Assembly: GCA_002007465.1 (NCBI GenBank)
Contig: LNAC01000679.1
Location: 1,723-65,722, forward strand
Length of the DNA: 64,000 nt
Direction of reading: 5' to 3'
DNA from: Ailurus styani
Lineage: Eukaryota > Chordata > Mammalia > Carnivora > Ailuridae
The position numbers were made by a program, and so were the translations under genes. Numbering within the stretch: position 1 is the first letter of the stretch; every line of letters begins with the position of its first letter. The notes beneath the pieces were generated by a model. That model searched no databases, was not told where the DNA came from, and saw only the letters and a list, made by a program, of their open reading frames with translations. Below, one piece after another: positions 1 through 10,121 of this stretch.

Positions 1-536
1 ATATCTGTGATGTCCAACTGGTCCAGGGTGTCATTTAAAGCCTTTATTTCCTTGTTGATCTTTTGCTTTGATGATCTGTCCATTTCAGTAAGGGGGGTGT
101 TCAAGTCCCCTACTAATATTGTATTCTTGTCAATGTGTTTCTTTGATTTTGTTATTAATTGGTTTATATAATTGGCTGCTCCCATGTTAGGGGCATAGAT
201 ATTTATGATTGTTAGATCTTCTTGTTGGACAGATCCTTTTAGTATGATATAGTGTCCTTCTTCATCTCTTATGATATTCTTTGCCTTAAAGTCTAGTTTA
301 TCTGATATAAGGATTGCCACTCCAGCTTTCTTTTGCTGTCCATTGGCATGGTAAATTGTTTTCCATCCCCTCACTTTAAATCTGGAGGTGTCTTTGCGTG
401 TAAGATGAGTTTCTTGTAGACAGCATATCGATGGGTCTTGTTTTTTTATCCATTCTGATACCCTGTGTCTTTTCGTTGGGGTATTTAGTCCATTTACATT
501 CAGAGTAACTATTGAGAGATGTGCGTTTAGAGCCAT
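1..536 (-). CDS. L1 ORF2, N-terminal endonuclease domain (partial, open to window edge)
   Basis: The start codon at 536-534 opens a frame of 178 codons without a stop to the window edge. It encodes the APE-like endonuclease that nicks target DNA for target-primed reverse transcription. Residues matching the known L1 endonuclease active site are all present: N13 in LNVNG, E42 in LQETH, Y114 in IYAPN, and D144 and N146 in GDLN. The distal part of the domain (the later Asp, Ser and His residues) and the reverse transcriptase lie outside the window. The start was chosen because the frame opens MALNAHLS, which aligns with the usual ORF2 start, and because it lies just after ORF1. Whether the rest of ORF2 is intact is unknown. 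Confidence 0.88.
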   Translation of the reverse strand, partial: MALNAHLSIVTLNVNGLNTPTKRHRVSEWIKKQDPSICCLQETHLTRKDTSRFKVRGWKTIYHANGQQKKAGVAILISDKLDFKAKNIIRDEEGHYIILKGSVQQEDLTIINIYAPNMGAANYINQLITKSKKHIDKNTILVGDLNTPLTEMDRSSKQKINKEIKALNDTLDQLDITD

Positions 537-615
537 TGTATTGCCTGTAAGGTGACTGTTACTGTATATTGTGTTTCTTCCTTTCTGGTCTATGTTTCTT
601 TAAGGTTCTCTTTGC

Positions 616-1529
616 TTAGAGGACCCCTTTCAATATTTCCTGTAGGGCTGGCTTGGTGTTTGCAAATTCCTTGAGTTTTTGTTTGTCCTGGAAGATTTTT
701 ATCTCTCCTTCTATTTTCAGTGAGAGCCTAGCTGGATATAGTATTCTTGGCTGCAGATTTTTCTCATTTAGTGCTCTGAATACATCATGCCAGCTCTTTC
801 TGGCCTGCCAGGTCTCTGTGGATAGGTCTGCTGACAATCTAATATTTCTACCATTGTATGTTATAGACCTCTTGTCCCGAGCTGCTTTCAGGATTTTCTC
901 TTTGTCACTAAGACTTGTAAGTTTTACTATTAGATGACGGGGTGTGGACGTAAATTAATTTTGGGTGGGGGTTCTCTGTGCCTCCTGGATTTTGATGCTT
1001 TTTCCCTTTGCCAGATTTGGGAAATTCTGTATTAAGATCTGCTCCAATATACCTTCTGGCCTCCTCTCTCTCTCTCTCTCTTCCTCTTCTCCAATTATTC
1101 TAATATTGTTTCGTCTTATGGCATCACTTATCTCTCGAATTCTCTCCTCATGGTCCAGTAGTTGTTTGTCTCTCTTTTCATCCTCTTCTTTTTTCTCTGA
1201 CATTTTGTCTTCTAAATCACTAATTCTGTCTTCTGCTTCATTTATCCTAGCAGTAAGGGCCTCCATTTTCAATTAGACCTCATTAATAGATTTTTGATTT
1301 CAGCTTGGTTAGATTTTAGTTTTTTTATTTCTCCAGAAAGGTTTTTTATTTCTTTAGTGAGGGCTTCTCTATTATCTTTCATGTTTTCTTCGAGCCCAGC
1401 CCGCACCTTAAGAATCGTCATTCTGAACTGTGGTTCTGTCATATTACTAATGTCCGCATTGATTAGGTCCCTAGCCGTCATTACTGGCTCTTGTTCTTTT
1501 TTTTGTGTTGATTTTTTCCGCCTTGTCAT
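616..1529 (-). pseudogene. L1 ORF1, broken by one frameshift and one nonsense codon
   Basis: ORF1 encodes the RNA-binding chaperone of the L1 particle. The start at 1,529 (MTRRKKSTQ) gives a basic N terminus and then a charged helical region with coiled-coil character. This frame stops at 1,271-1,269. The coding similarity resumes in another frame from about 1,266 (MEALTARINEAEDRISDLED, coiled coil), so an indel lies near 1,264-1,290. A TAA at 955-957 then interrupts the second frame just before the RNA-recognition part (TPRHLIVKL). The same frame continues without another stop through the C-terminal domain (STETWQARKSWHDVF onward) to the natural stop at 616. Total span of about 304 codons is close to the usual carnivore ORF1 length. 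This copy cannot make ORF1 protein as written. Confidence 0.85.
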
Positions 1530-1573
1530 TTTATGCAGATAGGAATAGATGGATGAGAGAACTAAATACTAAG

Positions 1574-1614
1574 GGGTAGCGATGACCCCAGAGNGGGTAG
1601 CAATGACCCCAGAG
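1574..1614. repeat. 20-bp direct duplication flanking a single N (assembly join)
   Basis: Positions 1,574-1,593 and 1,595-1,614 are the same 20 bp with one mismatch, separated by the N at 1,594. This looks like two contig ends placed side by side without merging. Confidence 0.75.
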
Positions 1615-1761
1615 AAATATACACTAACCTACTCAGAAGAGACCTGGAACTGGGGAGAAAAGTAAGAGGGAAAAAAACCAAAAACAAAAAGAAACAAAGA
1701 AAAAAAAACCCCAAAACACAAAATCATACAAAAACAAATCAAAAATGAATAAAACAAAATC

Positions 1762-1853
1762 CTATATCTATATTATCTATTTCTGTTTCTATATCTATGT
1801 CTATGACTCCATATCTATATCTATCTCTATCGCTATCTATCTCTATCTCTATT
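1762..1853. repeat. Degenerate TATCTA/TATCTC hexamer repeat
   Basis: A run of imperfect TATCTA, TATCTC and TATCTG units lies inside the L1 5' UTR between the GC-rich part and ORF1. It may be an internal tandem expansion of the element or part of the family consensus. Confidence 0.7.
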
Positions 1854-3118
1854 AGATTGGTGAATTGAACAGACCCTATAAGTATCCAAAAAAATAAGGT
1901 TAAAAACAATGAAGGGATAAAATATGATTATAACAATGAAAATTTAAAAAAAAGAGAATAAAAAGTGTTGATATGATATAAGAGTTAAGAACGTTAAAAT
2001 AGGAAAAGGGAAAAATTTTAAAAGAAAAAAGTAAGAAAAAATTCAAAGAAAAAAAAATTCAATGAATTTAACTTTGAATGACTGAAGAATCATGGGGAAA
2101 AAGCCATGAATTGAATCCGTTGCTTTTGCGTAGTTCTGGAGTTCCACAGTGTTCAGCAATCTTGAACTTGACTTTGACTGGATGGGTTTTTTTCCCTTGG
2201 TCTTCTGGGGGAGGGGCCTGTTGCTGTGATTCTCAAGTGTCTCTGCCCGAGGTGGATTCCCACCGCCCTCGCCAGGGGCCAGGCTAAGTAATCAGCTCGG
2301 GTTTGCTCTCAGGAGCTTTTGTTCCCTGAACGCTTTCCGTACCTCGTTGGAGGACGGGACTGAAAATGGTGGCTCCCAGTCTCCAACCCAGAGGAGCTGA
2401 GAGCCTGGGGCCTCAGTCCTCAGTGCGCCTCAGAGAAAAGCATTCCCTCCCATCTCCTGGAATCCGGCCGCGCTCCAAGCTCACCCGGCCTGTGACCGAG
2501 TGTCTCTGTCTCTGGCGCGGTCCCGTTTAGAATCTCCGAACCTGGCAGTTTCCTGCAGCCATGCCTGCACCGCTCCTCCTGGAGGAGGAAGGAGGGGGTC
2601 TCTCTGGGTCTGCCGCCCGCGGGGTACCGCTCACAGATCAGTGGCTCAGCTGTGCTTCAGATCACAGCCCATGGTAACCCCGAGCTGAGAGACACCTCAG
2701 CTCAGCTCCGTCTCTCCCGCTGGCTTCTCTGAGACCTGGGAGCTCGGTCGCGCTGAGACACCCCTGGTCTTTTTGTGTCCCCATGGGTCCTGAGACCACA
2801 CTGTCCCTGCAGGGGCTTCACCCCCCGCTTGGTCTCTGGGGCGACGTCCCTCAGTGGAGCCGACTTCTAACAGTTCCGAGTCTGTGCTCCGCTGCTCGCT
2901 CCTTTGCTGGCAGCCGGCCCCTCCCCCCGGGGTCTATCTTCACGTCCCCTCAGATTCACTTCTCCACACGTCCTTCCTTCCAGAAAGTGGTCGATTTTCT
3001 GTTCCTAGAATTGCTGCTCTTCTCTTCGATCCCAGGTAGAATTTGTAGGTGTTCAGAATAGTTTGATAGCTCTCTGGGTGAATTCCTGGGACCTGATGAT
3101 AATCGGTCTCCTACTCTT

Positions 3119-3129
3119 CCGCCATCTTG
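3119..3129 (-). promoter_or_regulatory. YY1-type motif at the L1 5' end
   Basis: On the minus strand the motif reads CAAGATGGCGG, about 10 bases into the element. It is the known L1 +1 region site for YY1, which sets the transcription start position. It is intact here. Confidence 0.75.
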
Positions 3130-3139
3130 CCGCCCCTCC

Positions 3140-3429
3140 TACTCTAAATGTTTTTAAAGTGAAGGCTGCCCATGTAAGATGTTCTACTAAACAATGGACA
3201 TTTTGATGACCAATGTCATGACCTTTTTCATTTAATAATTCATTTAATATTTACTGAACTCCTTACATATTGTAGGTAGTATTCCAGATAGTGAACGAAC
3301 TTAACTGAAACTCAGGCGAAGAATGGCCATTTGAATGTCCAGGGAAACACAAGGGCCTTATCTGATGCCTGGCTATACCTAGACAGTTTAATCACATAAG
3401 CATTGCTCTCCCATTATGTAACCTTCAGC
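3140..3429. other. Mostly unassigned; weak MIR-like core
   Basis: Positions 3,225-3,300 (TTTACTGAACTCCTTACATATTG) resemble the start of a MIR core, but the match is weak. Nothing else was recognised. Confidence 0.3.
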
Positions 3430-3785
3430 CTCAAATTGGTTTCTTCAGCTCTCCACTCAGGACTCACCTATTCAGTGAGATTTTCTGGGTACCTCCTATG
3501 ATGTGGCATCTACTTCCTAATATTTTATCTTCTCTCCTTGATAACATACACATTATGTGTACATGTACATGCATGTGTACATACTCAGGGGTGTGTGGCT
3601 ATGAAGGAGACACACACATATATCTATATCTCTCAAATTAATTTTATATTTTACTTAAACTATATTTTGTACATTAGAAGCTCCATGAAAGGAGGGAGTT
3701 CTATCAGTATTGTTCGTAACTATGTACCTAGCATTGAGATTCATGCTGCATATAGCAAAGGGCCAATAAATATTTTGGAGAAAAC
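3430..3785 (+). mobile_element. L2 LINE, 3' end
   Basis: The text moves from an L2-like CTCAGGACTCACCTATTCAGTGAG block, through a T-rich middle, to GAAGCTCCATGAAAGGAGGGAGTTCT and finally GCAAAGGGCCAATAAATATTT. This is the order of the L2 3' end. The copy is strongly diverged and has AT/GT simple repeats at 3,540-3,640. Confidence 0.5.
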
Positions 3786-4479
3786 TGTTTCTATAAATCT
3801 AGGATAATAATGTTGTAGTCAGGTTATTGTGTTATTTATATTCAGTTTCTGAAGTTGCAAAGTTGTAGGGAAGCAAAAATCTTCATATCTGGAAAATATC
3901 ACTGATAAATTGACTAAAGTGAACCATTGTTTACTTAACCCTAAAACATATTCTAGCATGTTGAATTAGTGGTTTTACCAGTCTGTCTCTTGATGAATTT
4001 CTGTTGTTGCAAGCTTCTGATACATCTAAATGAAATGTAGATAATGTTACATGAAATAGCAAACGTAAAGAATAAGAAATTTATGAAGCGAGAGTGGATT
4101 GCCGTGGTACAGGTGAACATCTGCAATTTGTAGAGTAGCAAGTTAACAGTGGGGAAAGAAAGGAAAAGTAAAGAAGCCCTTTACATGAAAATACATGGAT
4201 TCATTATAAGCTAGTGACTTCTGAACTTGGAATTCCAGGCCTAATTCTTCTCCAAGTTTACTGGCTTGTAGCTATCCCTAAGAAACATTTCCCCTTGGAG
4301 GACTATGAAGCATTTGACACCTACCGTGCAAAACAGACTAAAACAGCAACAAACCTGAAACCTCTTAAGCTAGTGATCTATAGCTTGTATATAGCTTTGT
4401 CTTTCAGTAGTGTCAAAGACAAAATACTAGCAGTCTTCTTTGACTTCTGACTTTGTTTCTCATTCCATAGTCATTTGAT
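3786..4479. other. Unassigned
   Basis: AT-rich sequence with no repeat or gene that I recognise. A 62-codon frame on the minus strand (3,953-4,141) and a 78-codon frame on the plus strand (4,214-4,450) look like chance. Confidence 0.4.
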
Positions 4480-4705
4480 AGATCCCGTGGTCTTTGCCTT
4501 GAAAATACATATCAAATCTAAGCAATTCTTATAACCCTTACCTCTTAACCCGAGTGTAAGGCACTCTAAGGTCCCAGACAGACTTTTGCAATCTGTCTCA
4601 ACTGATGATCCATGCGTATCCTTTTGTCCCTCTAGAATGCTTTTTAATCAAATCATGTAAATTTCTTACTATCAATCTACCAATTGCTTTCAACCCTATA
4701 TAATT
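4480..4705 (+). mobile_element. L2-like LINE fragment
   Basis: The stretch with AATGCTTTTTAATCAAATCATG followed by a block like CTTTCAACCCTAT resembles the L2 region upstream of its 3' end. Divergence is high. Confidence 0.4.
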
Positions 4706-4789
4706 CTGTGTATGATATCTCAGTCGAATACTTCTCCACACTAATTTTCCATCATATTTTTACTTCTTGGCTGCTTCCCACCACACTGC

Positions 4790-5598
4790 TGTCCTGAGTA
4801 TTTCTCAAATACACTGACTTTGTTCCTGTCCTAGGGCATTTGGGCCAGTCTTCTGGTGGAGGAGGCCCACTGCGCTGGGACTGAATCCAACTTGACTGGG
4901 AAGAACAGTTTTTCAAGAGTGGGGATGTGGGGGTGGGGGCAGGGCTTGGTGTAAGCAAGTTAGGTAGTGACTGTGCTGTGTCCGTTCCAGCAGGTGGCCT
5001 TGTGCTTATGCTGAGCATGGGGGAGGGAAATGGTGCCAGCCAGAGCCTTTGTTCCTGGAGGGATCTCTCTGGAAATGCTGCTTCTCCAGGCCGTGCTCTG
5101 AGAACAGCAACTGTCCTCCCCACCATGTGCCCCCGGCATTTTTCAGACAGCTGTTTCCACACTGTATGTCTGTGTGCTGTTTGCCCTCCCTTTTCTCCAA
5201 GAGCAGCCCTATTGCCCTCCAAGATCTCTCAGAGCCAAGCACACTGACCTTTAAAACTCTAGGCTTTAAGCCCTACTGGTTCCAAGAACTCATGAAATTC
5301 GGCCTGTTCACTCTCTCAGCCAGTTGCTTGGGAAGATGTTTTCCCCCATAAGCTCCCCTTGTGTGAGTCTCTCAGCCTTGCTTGCGACCACCGCTCCCGC
5401 CCCACAGCAGTGGCTAGGATCTGTTTTCTCTGTACTTCTAGCTTCCTCCATGTGGCCTTCACTCTACCTTCCATTATGGAGTTTGTTCTGCCAGTTTTTT
5501 GATCAATTTCTGGGGGTTTAGGATGACTTGAGAGTTACCTAGCTATATTCATGTGTCACGGGGAGCCTAGGTCCTTCTACTTCACTATCTTCCCCTTC
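4790..5598 (-). mobile_element. Older L1 5' UTR fragment
   Basis: On the minus strand this is an L1-type 5' UTR. It ends at about 5,598 with GGGGAAGATAGTGAAGTAG, a decayed form of the head motif seen intact at 3,119-3,139. The plus-strand blocks (a G-rich tract near 4,920-4,945, AAATGCTGCTTCTCCAGG, CCTTTAAAACTCTAGGCTT) match mammalian L1 5' UTR text as I remember it. CpGs are few (about nine in 0.8 kb), in contrast to the young copy at 1-3,139. No ORF1 follows, so the element is truncated or was deleted. The 156-codon minus-strand frame inside it (5,222-4,752) has no resemblance to a known protein. Confidence 0.6.
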
Positions 5599-6189
5599 AA
5601 AGATATGCTAACTCTTACCAAATATTTTTATCTTCAGTTGACCAAAAAGAAACTGTTTCTGTACTTCCTAAATTTGTTCAGAGTTGCATTGTATGTTAGC
5701 TAAGTACTCTTAAAAGGTTTTTATTTCATCTTCTAGGAAAAGTTAAATTTACAAAATAACATTCCAGGCAAAACCTTCAATATTTAGGATAAATTTTAAT
5801 TTCCATTTTAAGTGGATTCACTTTAACAAGACTTTCTGCTACCATTATCTTTGAATAGCAAGGGACTCCTGTGTCTTAGGAAGGTTGTAAAGATTAAACA
5901 AAACAACATACTCATTTTGTGTTGACTATACTCAAAAAACAAAACACTAAAAAGAAACCCCATACTCTCAGTGTCTTAACTATTTTTACCTGCATCAGCA
6001 TGCAAAATGATGACATTAAAAAATTTAAATGAACAAAATTTTAAAATGCATTTTTAAAATATTTCCAAGTTAACCTTTTTCAATTTCTGTGCATATAAAC
6101 TGTGCACAGTTTAGAGTGTAAAGAGTTTCTTTTCCTTTCATCTTCTCACTTCACACAATTTAATATTTCAGAACCAATTAAAAAGAATT
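5599..6189. other. Unassigned
   Basis: AT-rich DNA with no recognised repeat. Confidence 0.4.
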
Positions 6190-6404
6190 GTTCCATCTAT
6201 TTACTGTCTTATAGATGATCAGTCACCTCACAGAATCCTCAATTTTATTTTTAGCATACGCTGCATATTAAAGAAGAAAACTGAGGGCTAAGAATTTCAG
6301 TTGACAAGCAGAGTTCATAGTTTAAGTGCAGAGCCAGAGTGAAACTCAGATCTTAAAATCGGTACTTTTTCCTCTGTTGTGTTATCCTTTTATAAGGTTT
6401 GTGA
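6190..6404 (+). mobile_element. MIR SINE
   Basis: Contains the MIR core order: CCTCACAGAATCCTCAATTT, then GAAGAAAACTGAGGGCTAAG, then CAGAGCCAGAGTGAAACTCAG. Ancient and diverged but clear. Confidence 0.7.
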
Positions 6405-7184
6405 GCCTTTTGTCCTAAAAATACTAATGACATTTTAAAAACGTTTCAGTGTCTTAGTATTTTGTATTTTCCATCTGAAACCAGTGTGTAGGGAATAATA
6501 GTTTAAAATATTGACATTTCTCCAGTCCATCCTCCATGCTTATCACTCCTTATCCTTGAACCATAAGGATCTCATTCCTCCCCCACACTGAACAGCTTGA
6601 GTACCCACTCTGTTTTTAACTGTTGTTTTATTTTCCTTATCTATTAGGGAAGAATAAAGTTTTGGTCTAAGTATGAGAAGGAAAGTTACACTCTCAAAGT
6701 GCGTTACTTCTATAGCCAAGTGCATTATCTCTTTAGCATAGACTAACCAGAGGACCCAGGGCACAGGGGAGAAGAAATAAGGGAGGGAGAAGCCTGCGAT
6801 ACAGAGAGGAACACATAAAATTGAGGAACCGTGAGCTCTGTGAGCACATGTATTACCAGTACCAGGAAGCCATATCAGAGATAAGGGTGCTGCAAACTGC
6901 TTTTCCTGTTTCTTAGAGTCCCTAGTTTCCAGCCCACTTAGGGTCACCTATCAGTCATCAGGTCTAGAGTGACTCCACACACCCACCCACCCCCAGTCTG
7001 TTGTTTGTTCTGATTACTGGGCTTCTTGTTATAAAGGTTTCTTTCTCCAGAATTACTTCTAACATCTCTGAGCCATTTGTATCTGAGCTAGGCCCTCACA
7101 GTTAAGTAGCAAGTGGTAGAGAAGGAACCTTGCTACTTGGGAAGTGTGTACTCATGGTTTTTCCAAACTTATTCAACTTACTCA
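6405..7184. other. Unassigned
   Basis: No repeat was recognised. A minus-strand frame of 134 codons (6,947-6,543) is open, but it shows no domain or family that I know, and there are no splice or promoter features to support it. Confidence 0.4.
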
Positions 7185-7828
7185 TGTCTTCGTTCCTGAA
7201 AGCTGGGAAAATGTTACCATACATGACAAATGGACTTTGCAAATGTGGTTGAGTTTAAGGTTCTTGAAACTGGGAGATGCGGGTGCCTGGGTGGCTCAGT
7301 GGGTTAAAGCCTCTGCCTTCGTCTCAGGTCATGATCTCAGAGTCCTGGGATCGAGGCCCGCATTGGGCTCCCTGCTTGGCGGGGAGCCTGCTTCCTCCTC
7401 TCTCTCTGCCTGCCTCTCTGCCTACTTGTGATCTCTCTTTATCTGTCCAAAAAAAAAAAAAAAAAAGAAAAAAGAAAGAAACCGGGAGATGATCCTGAAT
7501 TATCTGGGTCACCCAACGTAATCACAGGTGTGCTTATAAGTTGGAGGCACAAAGTCAGAGGTAGAAGATCTAAATATAGAAGCAGGAGGTTGGAGGAAAA
7601 AGAGAAAAGGGGTCATGATGAAAGGAATGTAGATACATTCTAGAAGCTAAAAAAGACAAGCAAACTCTCCCCTCAGAGGTTCCAGAATGAGCCAGACTTG
7701 CTGACATGGTGATTTTTACTCCATTGACTGGTTTTAGACTTTTGACCTCCAGAACTATAAGTTGATAAACTATATTAAGCCACTAAGTTGTGATAATCTG
7801 TTAGAGCAGCACTGGAAAGTTAATACCC
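7185..7828 (+). mobile_element. MLT1-type (ERVL-MaLR) LTR, split by a SINE
   Basis: The left part (7,185-7,279) has GGACTTTGCAAATGTGGTTGAG. The right part (7,492-7,828) has ATTATCTGGGTCACCCAACG, then GACCTCCAGAACTATAAGTTG and TTAAGCCACTAAGTTGTG, ending near GAAAGTTAATACCCC. This is the 3' end of an MLT1-like LTR. The Can-SINE at 7,281-7,477 interrupts it, so the LTR is older than the SINE. Confidence 0.6.
7281..7477 (+). mobile_element. Can-SINE (tRNA-derived), young, inside an LTR
   Basis: A full Can-SINE: A box at 7,292-7,303, B box at about 7,348-7,358, a CT-rich tract, then a long A-rich tail. The target-site duplication is 14 bp with one mismatch (7,266-7,279 and 7,478-7,491, GAAACTGGGAGATG / GAAACCGGGAGATG). 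The insertion interrupts the MLT1-type LTR. Confidence 0.93.
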
Positions 7829-8565
7829 CACCCCCAACAAGTTGCAAACTAGAGGACACAAATGAGAAGAAGCCTTACAATTCTGTTTTCCTTAATCATG
7901 CTTTCGTGACCGCAGTTGTAAGGCATGATGTTGGACTCACATGCCATGTTTATGTGGAGATGGAACAAGATTGCGTTGTTCCAATTCCTTTTTTTCCCCC
8001 CCTCTAACAATTTGATCTGGCATTTGAGGCATTAGACAAGTTGTTGTCTTGGTTACCCTTCTTTCTGAATGCTGTCATGTTTGACTGCAGCTGTGTAGGG
8101 AAGGAACATGAACTTCAAGGGATGACAACTCAGCTTCTGCAAGGAGAAAAAAAATACTCTGGAGAATGTTACTGTAATTATTTGATACAGAGTGAGGTAA
8201 TTAGTGAATTGCCTCCTTAGAGACTTATGAATATCTAAGGGAATAGAACTGAAGAGGGAAAACAGAATATCTGAATAATTTCAGAAAACTCTAGGTAATG
8301 ACTGGTCAGATACATGTTCATGTACAAAGAGAAGGGCCAGCCATTGCAGAGAAACTTCAGAGTTTTTGGAAGTTTGTTAAGCTGCTCTTAGGGATCCTTC
8401 TTGTGAATTTTTAAAAGGGATTTTATTACCCCTGTACTTCCTATTTCATTTATGACATTTCTGGCCAATTAGACTGTCACTTACAGAATACCAAGGACCA
8501 GGACTGTGTTTTCATGACTGGTACCTTCTTGTTAACCACAACTTCTATGGCCTGTACTTGTATTT
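7829..8565. other. Unassigned
   Basis: No recognised repeat. An 81-codon plus-strand frame (7,762-8,007) overlaps the LTR end and is judged non-coding. Confidence 0.4.
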
Positions 8566-8658
8566 AAACAAACAAACAAACAAACAAAAACAAAAACAAA
8601 ACAACCAAAAAAACCAAACAACAACAGCAAAACAACAAAAACCCAAAACACCAAAACC
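8566..8658. repeat. A-rich (AAAC)n low-complexity tract
   Basis: AAAC units grade into AAAAAC, AACA and ACC-rich text over about 90 bp. It may be an old retroelement tail, but no body was recognised upstream. Confidence 0.85.
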
Positions 8659-8679
8659 TGTAGGCTGATACTCTAGCAC

Positions 8680-8846
8680 ACTGGGTTCATTCCTGCCTCA
8701 ATTCTTACAGCAATTGTGTGAATTTCTCCTGTTACAAAGCTTCCCTGAATCTTATTTGACTCAAAAATAAAATGAAAACCTTGGACTAAATCATCTCTAA
8801 GTGCTCTCTCTTCCTCAGTTTTCTAGTAATCCTGTGATTCTTATGA
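8680..8846 (+). mobile_element. MIR-family SINE (MIR3-like)
   Basis: TGGGTTCATTCCTGCCTC, then TGTGTGAATTTCTCC, and finally GGACTAAATCATCTCTAAG with CCTGTGATTCT follow MIR order to its 3' end. Confidence 0.6.
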
Positions 8847-9519
8847 ATGAAAAACCAAATTGGAAAATTGCTTAAGGTAATATTTTCCCCTTGGTTATCT
8901 CTTTTCTACTTGTCTGCCTGCCCTTACTCTACTTACAACCTGAATTTAAATACTAGAGCTTTACTAGAGGACCCAGAAAACTAGTTTAATCTCTATTCCT
9001 AATGAAAATCTAGACGACTTCTCCCAAGATAGTCACGATATAAGAGCAAAAAGGGAGTCATACAAGACATTGGGAGGTATCAGCACAAGGAGGAGGACTT
9101 GTCTGGTAGAGGCATTCTGAAGTAGCTAAGACATGACTAGATCAGTTTCAGAAAACCTGGGTAATAATCTAGACTTTGGGCACGTAATGGCCAGTGCATA
9201 GATACCTCTGAATCTCAGTGCATTCATGGGTCAAAAGAAACCAGTTTATCCTTCACTATATCTTCTGGTAGATTTCCTGGAACTGTAGAGGGTGGGGTTC
9301 AAGATAAAAATACAAAATAAAAAATAAGATAGAATGAAAGCATCTCAGATGAGCTGCTGTTAAGGTTTAGAAAACTTCACTGCAGGATAGGTGAACTTAT
9401 TGGTAGTGTATAATTCTGATTATGAATGGGTGGTGATAATTTCTAGTTATGGTTTGTGTGGTAACTTATTTTTTCAAAACAGTGATATTCATCTCATAAA
9501 ATTAATTCATGATTATGGA
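8847..9519. other. Unassigned
   Basis: No recognised repeat or gene. Confidence 0.4.
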
Positions 9520-9720
9520 GACAATGTCCATTCTTTACTCAACATTAATTATGCACCAGCAACAAATGGTGCTTTCTACCTCCTTAACAGTACCTCATTT
9601 GATTTTTCACCATCTTTCTATTAGAAAGAAATTACTCATTTCATTTTGGAGATGGGAAAGTGAAGTAACAGACAAGTTGACAGCGAGTGAGGGTCATGGA
9701 GCTAAAAAGTGACAAAAACA
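9520..9720 (+). mobile_element. MIR SINE
   Basis: CCTCATTTGATTTTTCACC, then TTTTGGAGATGGGAAAGTGAAG, then GAGTGAGGGTCATGGAGCTA match the MIR core. Two short frames of 77 and 67 codons that cross it are chance. Confidence 0.55.
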
Positions 9721-10110
9721 GTTCAAAGTGACTTGCAACTAATTCCACGATTATTCCCTATAAATATCAAGTTGTACAGAAAATAGGCTATATAATGCAT
9801 ATATATATTCATAATGCCACTGACCCAGAAATTAACACTCCTAACTTTTATTAGGTTACACACTCTATACATACACAAACACATACAAATATGTAGTGCT
9901 CCAGATGAAAAATTCAAATAATGCCATGGTTATGAAAAGTAAGTTTCCAACTTGACACTATTTTTAGTTTTCTCTCCAGCAGTAACCACTATGAACAGAT
10001 TCTTTTGTAGGGCTTAATTAATTTGAAGAGACCTATATCTAGAACACATTTTAAATTGATTCCCCATAATTTAACTGTAATTATTATATACTTAGCTACA
10101 TAAAAATAGA
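9721..10110. other. Unassigned
   Basis: AT-rich with a short TA/TG-rich patch near 9,790-9,900. Confidence 0.4.
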
Positions 10111-10121
10111 AAAATTCTGTG

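Larger units (their letters stand above)
1..3139 (-). mobile_element. L1 (LINE-1) retrotransposon, complete 5' end, cut by window start
   Basis: Read on the minus strand, the element starts at about 3,139 with the usual L1 head (a YY1-type motif a few bases in). It runs through a 5' UTR of about 1.6 kb, then ORF1 (1,529-616), then the start of ORF2 (536 to the window edge). The order, the spacing of about 80 bp between ORF1 and ORF2, and the protein similarity all fit a carnivore L1. The 3' half, the poly(A) tail and the second target-site duplication lie outside the window, so overall integrity cannot be judged. A single N at 1,594 interrupts the 5' UTR. The retained CpG density suggests a fairly recent insertion (inference). 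Confidence 0.93.
1530..3139 (-). promoter_or_regulatory. L1 5' UTR / internal promoter, CpG-rich
   Basis: The segment lies directly upstream of ORF1 and forms the L1 5' UTR with its internal Pol II promoter. The distal part (about 2,221-3,135) is GC-rich; by eye I count about 45 CpG dinucleotides in roughly 0.9 kb. The part next to ORF1 (about 1,640-2,060) is A-rich on the plus strand and includes a degenerate hexamer repeat. CpG-rich L1 5' UTRs are normally methylated in the germ line. Survival of so many CpGs points to limited decay since insertion. Promoter activity is inferred from the family. Confidence 0.8.

Noticed and set aside
4752..5222. 156-codon minus-strand frame, the longest ATG frame in the window
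   Set aside because: It lies in an L1-type 5' UTR, is low in recognisable structure (Pro/Ser/Thr-rich), and has no family resemblance.
6543..6947. 134-codon minus-strand frame
   Set aside because: No domain, no splice or promoter context; expected by chance in 64 kb on six frames.
7281..7477. tRNA gene call from the A and B boxes in Can-SINE copies
   Set aside because: The boxes belong to the tRNA-derived SINE head; there is no tRNA cloverleaf or mature 3' end.
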